From Actinoplanes sp. M2I2 (GTDB lineage: Bacteria; Actinomycetota; Actinomycetes; Mycobacteriales; Micromonosporaceae), in the NCBI RefSeq assembly GCF_023544445.1, contig NZ_JALPVJ010000017.1, positions 163,857 to 227,856 on the forward strand: a DNA stretch of 64,000 nt, in the 5' to 3' direction. The position numbers were made by a program, and so were the translations under genes. The first letter of the stretch is position 1, and the number at the start of each line of letters is the position of its first letter. Under the pieces are notes generated by a model. The model made no database searches and had not been told where the DNA came from. It worked only from the letters and a program-made list of their open reading frames with translations. Below, one piece after another: positions 17,237-25,263 of the stretch.

Positions 17237-19924
17237 TCAGGTGACGGTATGCCCGGGCAGCGCGGCGCGCAGTTCGGCCCGGGAGGTGATGCCCAGCTTG
17301 GGGAAGATCCGGTGCAGATGGGAGCTGATCGTGCGGTGCGAGAGGTAGAGCCGCTCACCCACCTCCCGGTTGGTCAGGCCCTCGGCGGCCATCTGGGCGA
17401 TCTGCAACTCCTGCGGGGTCAGCTGGTCACGGGCCTCGGCCGTACGGCGTCGGCTGGTCTCCCCGGACGCGCGCAACTCGCCTCGCGCCCGGTCGCCCCA
17501 CCGGATCAGGCCCAGCGCGTCGAACGTGTCGCGCGCCGCCCGCAGGTGCGCCCGCGACTCGGCCGCCCGCCGTTGCCGGCGCAGCCACTCGCCGAAGGCC
17601 AGCTGGGCCCGGGCCCGGTGCAACGGGTCGGAGCTCAGCGCCGCCTCGAACAGCGGTTGCGCCTGGTCGCCGTCGGCCAGCAGGGCGTCCGCGTACCGCA
17701 GGCCGGTGTGCAGGGCCGGTGAGGGCGTACGCCGGCCGATCGCCGCCAGATCGGCCGTCAGGCCGCGGACCTCATCGGCCCGCCCGCTGCGGACGGCCGC
17801 CTCGACCAGGTCGCCGAGGGCGTAGGAGCGGGTCGCCGGGTGATGGGCCGGGTCGGCCGGATCGTGCATGCGGCGCAACTCGGTGAACGCGTCCTCGTGG
17901 CGGCCGTCGGTCAGCGCCGCCACCCCGCGGGCCAGTTGCACGGCGGACAGCACGGCGTGGGCGTCGCCCGGCAGAGCCACGCGCTCGGCCTCGGCGGCGT
18001 AGCGGTACGCGTCGTCCTGCTCGCCGCGCATCCCGGCCAGCAGAGCCTGGGTGGCCCGCGCGCTCGCGGCCACCATCGGCTGCGAGGTGTCCCGGGCCAG
18101 CCGGTACGCCTCGTCGGCGGCCGGGATGGCCATGCCGAGATCGGCCAGCCGGCCGCCGCACCAGGCCTGCAGGGTCAGCGCCCGGGCCAGCAACGCGAGC
18201 CGTCCCTGGACCCGCAGATCGTGCAGCGACGCGGTGAAGAACCCGACGGCCAGGTCGAAGGCCCCGATCGCCTGGGCGGCGTTGCCCAGCATCCGCGCGG
18301 CCCGGGCGTCGCCGGTCACGGCGTGCTGCCGCAACCGGTTCAGCACCTCGCCGCCGTGCTCGACCGGCGACGCGTACGCGAGGATCACCAGCCGCCGGGG
18401 GTCGTCCGGATCCACCGGCACCCGGTCGGCGGCGGCGAGGACGCTGCGCCGGGCCTCGTCGCCCGACTCGGTCCACCAGCAGCGCAACGCCGCGCCGTGC
18501 AGAAGCTTCAGCGCCAGATCCGGGTCCTCGCCCGCGGCCTGCCCGGCGATCTGCGCCAGGGCCGCCGCCCGGGCCCGGCCGCGCACGCCGTCGTCGAAGC
18601 TGTTGCGGATCCACGCCGTCCGCCGGCTCTGCCGCTCCGGCAGCCCCACCCGGTCGGCCTCGTCCAGCAGCCGCACCACACTGTCGCGCCGGCCCAGCTC
18701 GAACGCCAGCTCGGCCGCCCGCAGCAGCCGCTCACCGCGCAGGACGGGATCGCGGGTCAGCTCGGCCGAGCGTTCCATGGCGGCCGTCCCGGCGGCGATG
18801 CCGCCCCGGCGCTGAGCGCGGACCGCCGCCGCCTCCAGCTCGGCGGCGACGGCGTCGTCGGGCCCGGCCGCCGAGGCGGCCCGATGCCAGGCCCGGCGGT
18901 CGTCGTCCACCACGACGCGGGCCAGGGCGGCATGGACACGGTGCCGCCGGCCGATGGGGGACCGCTGATGAATCGCCGAACGCATCAACGGATGCCCGAA
19001 GCGAACCGACTCGGCGTCGGCCTCGACCAGCCGCGCGGCGATCGCGGGGGCCAGGTCGTCAGGGTCGAGCCGGTCGCCGGCGACGATGCCCGCCGCCTCG
19101 ACGATCTCGGAGAGCGCGTCGCTGTCGTTGAGCGCGGCCACCAGCAGCAGCGTCCGGGTGGGCTCGGGCAGGCCGGCCGTCCGGGCCGCGAACGCGTGTT
19201 CCAGCCGCGTGGTCAACGGCAGCATCGCGCCCTGACCGCCGGCCTCGACGAGGGCGGGCAGTTCGACCAGCGCCAGCGGGTTGCCGGCCGCTTCGCGCAG
19301 CACCCGCTCGCGCACCTCCGGCCGCAGCCCCCGGTCGACGACGAGCTCGGCCTCGGCGCGCCCCAGCCGCGGCAGCGCCAATCCGGGCAGGCCGCTGCCG
19401 GTGAACGGACCGTCGAAGCCGTCGCGCAGCGCGGCCACCAGCACGACCGGCTCGAAGTCCAGCCGCCGGGCCACGAACAGCAGCACCTCCGCGCTCGCCC
19501 GGTCCAGCCACTGCGCGTCCTCGACGACCAGCAGCACCGGCGCCTGCGCGGCGGCGTCGCCGAGCATGCTCAAGGTGGCCAGGGCGACCAGGAACAGCTC
19601 GGGCACCACATCGTCGCCGCGCCCGGTGGCGGCCAGAACGGCGGCACGCTGCGGAGCCGGCAACCGATCGACCGTGCCGGCGATGGGCCGCAGCAGCCGA
19701 TCGAGCCCGGCGAAGGCGATCTGCGCCTCGCCCGGCACCCCGGTCGTGGTGAGAACTCGCATCTGCCTGCTCGCGGCCTGCCGGGACACCGCCGACAGCA
19801 ACGCCGACTTGCCGATCCCGGCCTCACCGCTGACGACGGCCGCGCCGCCGCCCCCGTCCACCCGGTCGAGGAGCTCACCGAGAAAGCGCAGCTCATGCTC
19901 GCGACCGACCAGCACCCCCGCCAT
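17237..19924 (-). CDS. LAL-type LuxR family regulator with AAA ATPase
   Basis: An 895-residue large ATP-binding LuxR regulator. The N-terminal STAND/AAA module starts with LVGREHELRFLGELLDR and Walker A GEAGIGKSALL (~32-42), and Walker B lies in LLVVEDAQWLD. A long helical repeat region follows (~300-800). The C-terminal LuxR helix-turn-helix is clear: LTPQELQIAQMAAEGLTNRE and LYLSHRTISSHLHRIFPKLG. ATG 19924 is chosen because it precedes the conserved LVGRE, and an in-frame start lies 18 bases upstream. Likely activator of nearby genes such as the two hydrolases. Confidence 0.9.
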   Translation of the reverse strand: MAGVLVGREHELRFLGELLDRVDGGGGAAVVSGEAGIGKSALLSAVSRQAASRQMRVLTTTGVPGEAQIAFAGLDRLLRPIAGTVDRLPAPQRAAVLAATGRGDDVVPELFLVALATLSMLGDAAAQAPVLLVVEDAQWLDRASAEVLLFVARRLDFEPVVLVAALRDGFDGPFTGSGLPGLALPRLGRAEAELVVDRGLRPEVRERVLREAAGNPLALVELPALVEAGGQGAMLPLTTRLEHAFAARTAGLPEPTRTLLLVAALNDSDALSEIVEAAGIVAGDRLDPDDLAPAIAARLVEADAESVRFGHPLMRSAIHQRSPIGRRHRVHAALARVVVDDDRRAWHRAASAAGPDDAVAAELEAAAVRAQRRGGIAAGTAAMERSAELTRDPVLRGERLLRAAELAFELGRRDSVVRLLDEADRVGLPERQSRRTAWIRNSFDDGVRGRARAAALAQIAGQAAGEDPDLALKLLHGAALRCWWTESGDEARRSVLAAADRVPVDPDDPRRLVILAYASPVEHGGEVLNRLRQHAVTGDARAARMLGNAAQAIGAFDLAVGFFTASLHDLRVQGRLALLARALTLQAWCGGRLADLGMAIPAADEAYRLARDTSQPMVAASARATQALLAGMRGEQDDAYRYAAEAERVALPGDAHAVLSAVQLARGVAALTDGRHEDAFTELRRMHDPADPAHHPATRSYALGDLVEAAVRSGRADEVRGLTADLAAIGRRTPSPALHTGLRYADALLADGDQAQPLFEAALSSDPLHRARAQLAFGEWLRRQRRAAESRAHLRAARDTFDALGLIRWGDRARGELRASGETSRRRTAEARDQLTPQELQIAQMAAEGLTNREVGERLYLSHRTISSHLHRIFPKLGITSRAELRAALPGHTVT

Positions 19925-19977
19925 GATCCCATCATCGGGCACCCGGCCGGTCCCCGCGACCGGTGCGCCGGCCCCGG

Positions 19978-20364
19978 TCAGGCCAGCAACAGGCCGGCGA
20001 CGAGGCCGAAAACGGTCAGCACGAGACCGAGGATCAACGCGGGAGTCCGCACCGGCCGGCCGGCCAGCAGTCCGGTGAGCCCGGCCAGCAGACTCACGAT
20101 CACCGCCGACGCGGGCAGCGGCCGGGCCCAGTCCGGACCGCTCGACGGGCAGACCATCTGCCCCGAGTCGCCGATGCAGCTGTTCGACAGCAGATGACTG
20201 GACTGGAACAGGGTGAAAACAGCAAGGATGAGCAGCAGGCCGAAGGCCGCGACGGCTCCGGCGACCGCGCCGCGACTGCCGTATCGGCCGCCGACGGATC
20301 CTCCGGGTCGTGGCCCGGCCACCCCCGGCTCGCGTTGGCCAGAACGAATCCTTCCCGTGGTCAT
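19978..20364 (-). CDS. Three-helix membrane protein, unknown function
   Basis: A 128-residue protein with a Gly/Arg-rich cytosolic N-terminus (~30 residues). Its three membrane helices are AVAAFGLLLILAVFTLF, SAVIVSLLAGLTGLLAG and ALILGLVLTVFGLVAGLLLA. Two cysteines in the loop after helix 1 (SCIGDSGQMVCP) could form a disulfide outside the cell. ATG 20364 is preferred over an in-frame start 57 bases upstream. It is divergent from the DinB-like gene. No family recognised. Confidence 0.6.
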   Translation of the reverse strand: MTTGRIRSGQREPGVAGPRPGGSVGGRYGSRGAVAGAVAAFGLLLILAVFTLFQSSHLLSNSCIGDSGQMVCPSSGPDWARPLPASAVIVSLLAGLTGLLAGRPVRTPALILGLVLTVFGLVAGLLLA

Positions 20365-20432
20365 GGCTCCCAGTGTGACCGCCGGCGACAACAGTCGTGC
20401 TCTCTTGCTGTCGCCTGGCAAGCTCGGGTCCC

Positions 20433-21011
20433 GTGATCGAGAATTTCGTGAAGCCCTATCTGCGCCGCCAGCTCACGGTGACGCGGGAGGCACTGGTCTG
20501 GAAGCTCGACGGCCTGTCCGAGTACGACATCCGGCGTCCGCTGACGGCGACCGGGACCAACCTCCTCGGCCTGGTGAAACACATGGGGACGTTGGAGGCC
20601 CGATATTTCGGTGAGGTCTTCGGCCGCCCGTCTCCGGAAACCCTGGGGCTATGGCAGGACGCGGACGGCAGTGACCTGTGGGTGGCCCCGGGCGAGACCC
20701 GCGAGCAGATCCTCGACTTCTATCGGCGCACCTGGGCGCATGCGGACGCGACGATCGACGGCCTTCCCCTTGACGCGCCCGGCCACGTGCCGTGGTGGTC
20801 GCGGTCCGAGGTCAAACTGTTCGCCATCATGGTCCATGTCCTTCAGGAAACCACCCGCCATGCCGGGCAAGCGGACATTCTGCGGGAGCAGCTCGACGGC
20901 CGGACCGGGGTGATGGCCGAGTACGAGGAGCAGATCGACGTGGCGGCGCGCGAGGCCTACCGGGCGATGGTCGAGCGAGCTGCCCGAGCGGCGGCCGGCC
21001 CGCAATCCTGA
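20433..21011 (+). CDS. DinB/DUF664 family protein
   Basis: A 192-residue four-helix-bundle protein of the DinB superfamily, DUF664 type (VKPYLRRQLTVTREALVWKL, then LTATGTNLLGLVKHMGTLEA). The metal-binding histidines are placed as usual: one in KHM of helix 2 and two in the IMVHVLQETTRHAGQADIL segment. In actinobacteria many of these are mycothiol-dependent transferases or detoxification proteins, and the specific substrate is unknown. GTG 20433 is used. A structured 138-base gap follows before the RibD-like gene. Confidence 0.85.
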   Translation: MIENFVKPYLRRQLTVTREALVWKLDGLSEYDIRRPLTATGTNLLGLVKHMGTLEARYFGEVFGRPSPETLGLWQDADGSDLWVAPGETREQILDFYRRTWAHADATIDGLPLDAPGHVPWWSRSEVKLFAIMVHVLQETTRHAGQADILREQLDGRTGVMAEYEEQIDVAAREAYRAMVERAARAAAGPQS

Positions 21012-21149
21012 CGGCGGCCGAGCATCCGGCCACGCCCGGATGCCGGCTGTCCGTGGTGGACCCAGGGGGATACGCGGGCGATTCGCACCCTCGCCCTCCC
21101 ACCGGCCCCACTATGCTTCGGCCCTGGCCGCCGAACCTGGGAGAAGACC

Positions 21150-21695
21150 ATGAGCGATGTGAGCACCGGCAAGGTGGTCGTGAACAGGGCGATGTCGCTG
21201 GACGGGTTCATCGCCGGTCCGGACCACGCCATGGACTGGATCTTCGAGCACCTGACCGCGGTGACCTTCCCGGAGGTCATGGCGGCCACGGGGGCCATGC
21301 TCGTCGGCCGGGGCACGTACGAGGTGGGCAAGCGCATGGCCGGCCCGGACGCCGCCCCGTACGAGGGGGGAGCGCAGTTCGTCCTGACCCACGAGCCTCC
21401 CGCCGAGCCGGACCCGGCCGTCACGTTCCTCACCTGTGACGTCGAGGAAGCCGTGGCCACGGCCCGCAGCGCCGCGGGCGGCAAGAACCTGGAGATTCTC
21501 GGGGCCGACGTGGCGGCCCAGTGCCTGCAGCGCGGGCTCGTCGACGAGATCCTGGTGTACGTTCTGCCGGTGCTGCTCGGCGACGGTGTCCGCTTCTCGC
21601 CCGCCGGCCTCGGCCGCATCGACCTGGAACCCTTCGCCAACCTCCAGTCGGGCGCCGTCACCCTGCTCCGCTTCCGCGTGCTCAAGAAGGCCTAG
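21150..21695 (+). CDS. Dihydrofolate reductase/RibD C-terminal family protein
   Basis: A 181-residue cytosolic oxidoreductase of the RibD-C/DHFR superfamily. It has NRAMSLDGFIAGPDHAMDW (N-terminal strand-loop), MLVGRGTYEVGKRM (helix C region), and GGKNLEILGADVAAQCLQRG plus VDEILVYVLPVLLGDGVRF (NADPH-binding core). Stand-alone members of this group reduce unknown pterin- or flavin-like substrates and are not the housekeeping DHFR. ATG 21150 has GGGAGAAG 6 bases upstream. The next gene begins 9 bases after its stop, so they are probably co-transcribed. Confidence 0.87.
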   Translation: MSDVSTGKVVVNRAMSLDGFIAGPDHAMDWIFEHLTAVTFPEVMAATGAMLVGRGTYEVGKRMAGPDAAPYEGGAQFVLTHEPPAEPDPAVTFLTCDVEEAVATARSAAGGKNLEILGADVAAQCLQRGLVDEILVYVLPVLLGDGVRFSPAGLGRIDLEPFANLQSGAVTLLRFRVLKKA

Positions 21696-21704
21696 CACCG
21701 CGGC

Positions 21705-22442
21705 ATGGCGACGCGGCTGGTTCAGATCAACATGAAGGCTCGGGACGACTCCGCGCTGGGCGCCTTCTGGGCGGCCGCCCTCGGCTGGGAGCTCTCCAGC
21801 GAGGGCCCCGGCGTGACCAACCTCGAACCCGTGGGCTTCGTCTACCCCGACCCGGCCGCTGTCTGCATCGACCTCGTGGTCTCTCCGGAACCCAAGACGG
21901 TGAAGAACCGGGTGCACGTCGACCTGGCCACCACGTCGGCGGCTCATCAGGCCGAGCTCGTCGCGCGCCTGAGGGAGCTGGGCGCGACCCCGGCCGATGT
22001 CGGTCAGGGCGATGTCAGTTGGGTGGTGCTGGCCGACCCCGAGGGCAACGAGTTCTGCGTGCTGGACTGGCACGACCAGGCCCAGGACACCGGCCCGATC
22101 GCCTCGGTCGTGGTCGACTGCGCGGACCCGCGCGTGATGGCCGGCTTCTGGGGCCAGGCCACGGACTGGACCGTGCTCAAGGTGACCGACGACAACGCGG
22201 TTCTGCGCTCGGCCCGGGGCGTCGGGCCTTACTTGCAGTTCCTCCGCACGCCCGACGCGAAGACCGGGTGGAACCGCGTCCACCTCGACGTCCGTCCCTA
22301 CCCGGGCGACGACCCGCAGGCCGAGACGGCCCGGCTGCGGGCTCTCGGCGCCACCCCCGTCGATCTGGGGGCCGCCGACATCTCGTGGACGGTCCTGGCC
22401 GACCCCGAGGGCAACGAGTTCTGCCTGCTGGCGCCCGGCTGA
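21705..22442 (+). CDS. Tandem VOC (glyoxalase-like) domain protein
   Basis: A 245-residue protein of two similar VOC domains (about 1-122 and 128-245). Each ends with the same ADPEGNEFC motif, and each carries strands such as VQINMKARDD and VVVDCADPRVMAGFW. Such proteins bind small metabolites and may give resistance or act as lyases. There is no full metal triad I can assign with confidence, and the second domain retains more candidate ligands (HLDV). It is translated directly after the RibD-like gene and ends at a strong bidirectional hairpin. Confidence 0.82.
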   Translation: MATRLVQINMKARDDSALGAFWAAALGWELSSEGPGVTNLEPVGFVYPDPAAVCIDLVVSPEPKTVKNRVHVDLATTSAAHQAELVARLRELGATPADVGQGDVSWVVLADPEGNEFCVLDWHDQAQDTGPIASVVVDCADPRVMAGFWGQATDWTVLKVTDDNAVLRSARGVGPYLQFLRTPDAKTGWNRVHLDVRPYPGDDPQAETARLRALGATPVDLGAADISWTVLADPEGNEFCLLAPG

Positions 22443-22459
22443 CGTGACCTCGGCCGGGC

Positions 22460-22486
22460 GAGGTGGGCCGGCGGCCGGCCCACCTC
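22460..22486. terminator. Bidirectional hairpin terminator
   Basis: Perfect inverted repeat with 13-base arms (GAGGTGGGCCGGC and its complement) around a single base, effectively an 11-bp stem with a 5-base loop. It lies between the convergent VOC gene and lipoprotein gene, so it can stop transcription from both sides. It has no T-run, as is usual in actinobacteria. Confidence 0.75.
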
Positions 22487-22493
22487 ACCGGGC

Positions 22494-23432
22494 TTACTTG
22501 CCGAGGCTCAGCCCGGGCGCGTACGCCATGGGCAGGCTGCTCAGGTCGACCTTGGTGGCTCCCTCGGGGGCCGTGATCGGGGCGCCGCCGGTCACCTCGA
22601 GGCGGGCGGCGACGCGGCTGGTCGCGCCGTCGACGAACTGCAGGACGTCGAGCTCCGCGGCGGTCAGCTTGCCGCCGTCGAGCCACAGGTCGAGCACGAC
22701 CGGCTGGTCCTTGGGCGCCTTGGCCGGGAACTCGCCGGCCAGCGACGGGCTCACGGCCGTGGCGAAGCGCTTGGCCTCCGCGTACGCCTTGGTGGTCGTG
22801 GACGTGACGATCAGGTGCTTGTCGTCGGCGCTGTCGCGGACGACGTCGGCTCCCTCGAGCAGGTTGGTGGCGCTGGTGGTCAGCTCCTTGGCCGCCCGCT
22901 GCTGCTCGGCGTCGGGTGTCGCCGTGGCCGTGCCGGCCCGCTCGGCCAGCTGCTTGGCGTCGATCGTGACCCACTTGCCGGCGACGAGCGCGTCGAGGGC
23001 GGGCGCCCCGCCGCTGAGCTCCTTGATGTCGGCCGGCGTGGCCCCGAACTTCGCCGCCAGCTCCTTGACCGGCGCCTTGGCGTAGAGCGACCCGCCGACG
23101 AACCGGATCTCGGCGCCGGTCACGCCGTCGACGGTCACCGCCAGGCTCGAGGTGTCGTCGGCGTCGCCCGGGCCGCCCTTGTCGTACGCCATGGTCAGCG
23201 ACGAGTTGAGGATCTGGGCGGCTTCCTTGGCGTCGGTGTCGGGCAGGTCGGCCGGGTTGCCGGTCAGCTTGAGGGTGAAGCCGGCCTGCTGGGCGTCGGC
23301 GAGCTGCTGAGCGGCGTTGCGCAGCTCGAGCTTGGGCTCCAGGGCCTGGATCTGCTGGGCGGCGCAGCCACCGAGCACGGTGAGGGTGGTGACACCGGCG
23401 AGAGCGCCGGCTGTGAAACGCTGAACGCGCAT
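22494..23432 (-). CDS. Lipoprotein, unknown function
   Basis: A 312-residue exported lipoprotein. A short basic n-region and hydrophobic core lead to the lipobox VLGGC with lipidated Cys23. The mature part alternates short helices and strands (SSLAVTVDGVTGAEIRFVGG, VVLDLWLDGGKLTAAELDVL). The LprG/LppX-like pattern suggests a periplasmic ligand- or lipid-binding fold. That assignment is weak and based on overall layout. ATG 23432. It converges on the VOC gene and is divergent from the next VOC gene. Confidence 0.72.
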   Translation of the reverse strand: MRVQRFTAGALAGVTTLTVLGGCAAQQIQALEPKLELRNAAQQLADAQQAGFTLKLTGNPADLPDTDAKEAAQILNSSLTMAYDKGGPGDADDTSSLAVTVDGVTGAEIRFVGGSLYAKAPVKELAAKFGATPADIKELSGGAPALDALVAGKWVTIDAKQLAERAGTATATPDAEQQRAAKELTTSATNLLEGADVVRDSADDKHLIVTSTTTKAYAEAKRFATAVSPSLAGEFPAKAPKDQPVVLDLWLDGGKLTAAELDVLQFVDGATSRVAARLEVTGGAPITAPEGATKVDLSSLPMAYAPGLSLGK

Positions 23433-23512
23433 GAATCCCCGTTTCGAGTTATCGACCCGCTCAGCGTAGGACCGCGGTTCAACAGGTTTACGGCCGAGCC
23501 AGGACGGACGAG

Positions 23513-23899
23513 GTGAGCACCATGCCGGTGGGACGCCCGCACCACCTGATCGTCGATTGCCCCGACCCGATGGCCGAGGCCCGCTTCTGGAGCGCGCTGC
23601 TGGGCCGGCCGGTCACCTACCGCGACGACGACTTCGTGGTGGTCGCCGAGGACGACACCACCTCCGGGATGGCGTTCCAGCGCGCCCCGGATCACCGGCC
23701 GCCGACGTGGCCCGACCCGGCCGTACCGCAGCAGATGCACCTCGACGTCATGGTCGACGACCTGACGGTCGCGGCCGAGGCCGTCCGCGAGCTCGGCGCG
23801 ACACCGCTGCCCGGTGATCACGTGTTCGCCGACCCGGCCGGCCACCCGTTCTGCCTGATCCCGCGACCGGGATGGGCCCGGCCGGTCTCGCTGCCCTAG
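23513..23899 (+). CDS. Single-domain VOC family protein
   Basis: A 128-residue glyoxalase/bleomycin-resistance-fold protein. It has HHLIVDCPDPMAEARFWSAL at the start, QMHLDVMVDDLTVAAEAV in the middle and DPAGHPFCLIPRPG at the end, the standard betaalphabetabetabeta module in two halves. His and Glu metal ligands are partly present (HHLIVD, QMHLDV). GTG 23513 is used, and ATG 23522 is possible. The second SpoIIE phosphatase begins 10 bases after the stop. Confidence 0.82.
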   Translation: MSTMPVGRPHHLIVDCPDPMAEARFWSALLGRPVTYRDDDFVVVAEDDTTSGMAFQRAPDHRPPTWPDPAVPQQMHLDVMVDDLTVAAEAVRELGATPLPGDHVFADPAGHPFCLIPRPGWARPVSLP

Positions 23900-23909
23900 G
23901 CTCCGCCCT

Positions 23910-25181
23910 GTGATCGAGGACAGCCGGGTGGCCGGGCCAGGCAGCAGCGGCGGGGATCTCGACGATGTGCTGCTCGCCGTGGAGAAGGCCGCCCCGGTCG
24001 ACGCCGTGCAGGCGGTGACCCGCAGCATCGGGCAGAGCCTCGACGCGTCCTGGGTGTCGTTCCTCGTGGCCGACATGAGCGGCCGTGCCCTGGTGTGCCT
24101 GGTTCACGTCCCGATCGACGCCCCGGCCGGCGGGCGCCGGCAGGACGAGGACGTCGCGATGGTGCTGCCCTTCGACGGCGGCCCCCGGGAGCAGGCCCTG
24201 CGCGTGCAGCGGGTGCTGGTCGAGGTCGTCGGCGGCCGGCATGTCGTGCGCGCACCGGTCACCCAGCGGGGCGAAGCCATCGGCCTGCTGGAGATGGCCC
24301 TGCCGGACGCGCCGACCGAGGCGGTCCTGCAGCGGGTGTCGCGGGCCGCGCACACGCTGGCGTTCGTCGTGATCGCCAACCGCCGGCACACCGACCTGTT
24401 CGAGTGGGGCCAGCGGACGAGCCCGTTCACGCTCGCCGCCGAGATCCAGCGGCGGCTGCTGCCGGCCTCGTTCACCTGTGAAGCCGACTCGTTCACCCTG
24501 GCCGCCTGGCTGGAACCGGCGGCCAGCATCGGCGGCGACACCTTCGACTACAGCGTGGCCCGGGATCTGCTGCACCTGAGCGTCACCGACGCGGTGGGCC
24601 ACGGCGTGCAGAGCGCCCTCACCGCGACCCTGTGCGTGGGCGCTCTGCGCAACGCCCGCCGCCGCGGCGGCACCCTGCTCGACCAGGCCCGGGCGGCGGA
24701 CGACGCGCTCGTCGACAACAGGTCCGACGGGTCGCTGTTCGCCACCGGGCTTCTGGGCCGCCTCGACCTGGCCACCGGGATCCTCGGCGTCGTCAACGCC
24801 GGGCATCCGTTGCCGCTGCTGATCCGCGACGGCGATACCGTGGCGGTGACGCTGCCGGCCAACCGGCCGTTCGGGGTGCTGCGCGAGCAGCCCTACCGGG
24901 AGGCCGAGATCGCGTTGCGCCCCGGCGACCGTCTGGTGCTGCTCACCGACGGCATGCTGGAACGGGGCGCGGCCGGCCTCGAACTGTCCACCCGGCTGCA
25001 GGACCTGAGCGACCTGCACCCCCGCGAGGTCGTGCGCGTGATCGCCGACCTCGTCCTCGAAGTCGCCGGTCCCGTCCTGCCCGACGACGCCTGCCTGCTG
25101 ATCCTGGACTGGCACGGCGGGCACGGCACCACCCGCCACACCCGGGCGGGCGCCGAGCCCGATCGCGCCTCGAAGCCGTGA
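23910..25181 (+). CDS. SpoIIE (PP2C-type) phosphatase with N-terminal GAF-like sensor
   Basis: A 423-residue cytosolic phosphatase. Residues ~18-165 form a GAF-like sensor (SLDASWVSFLVADMSGRALV). The PPM/SpoIIE domain (~175-400) retains its metal sites in GGDTFDYSVARDLL, TDAVGHGVQSAL and PDDACLLILDW. It would dephosphorylate a STAS anti-anti-sigma protein, with no partner adjacent. The C-terminal tail (HGGHGTTR...) is polar. The last bases and 3' flank are repeated at 30.8 kb, where a broken copy of this tail survives. Start is GTG 23910. Confidence 0.85.
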   Translation: MIEDSRVAGPGSSGGDLDDVLLAVEKAAPVDAVQAVTRSIGQSLDASWVSFLVADMSGRALVCLVHVPIDAPAGGRRQDEDVAMVLPFDGGPREQALRVQRVLVEVVGGRHVVRAPVTQRGEAIGLLEMALPDAPTEAVLQRVSRAAHTLAFVVIANRRHTDLFEWGQRTSPFTLAAEIQRRLLPASFTCEADSFTLAAWLEPAASIGGDTFDYSVARDLLHLSVTDAVGHGVQSALTATLCVGALRNARRRGGTLLDQARAADDALVDNRSDGSLFATGLLGRLDLATGILGVVNAGHPLPLLIRDGDTVAVTLPANRPFGVLREQPYREAEIALRPGDRLVLLTDGMLERGAAGLELSTRLQDLSDLHPREVVRVIADLVLEVAGPVLPDDACLLILDWHGGHGTTRHTRAGAEPDRASKP

Positions 25182-25235
25182 GCTGGGAAAACTACACCCG
25201 TGTAGTTAGGTGATCTTTGCGCGTACCGGTTGCCG
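25172..25235. repeat. 64-bp direct repeat, copy A, with internal palindrome
   Basis: It begins inside the last codons of the SpoIIE gene and matches 30808-30871 at 63 of 64 positions, the only difference being C25197 against G30833. It contains the perfect inverted repeat AACTACACCCGTGTAGTT (25189-25206), which could act as a terminator between the convergent phosphatase and chemoreceptor genes. Weaker homology extends upstream to ~25111 without gaps. Confidence 0.9.
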
Positions 25236-25263
25236 ACCGACCGCGAGCGCCGGCGCCGCGCGA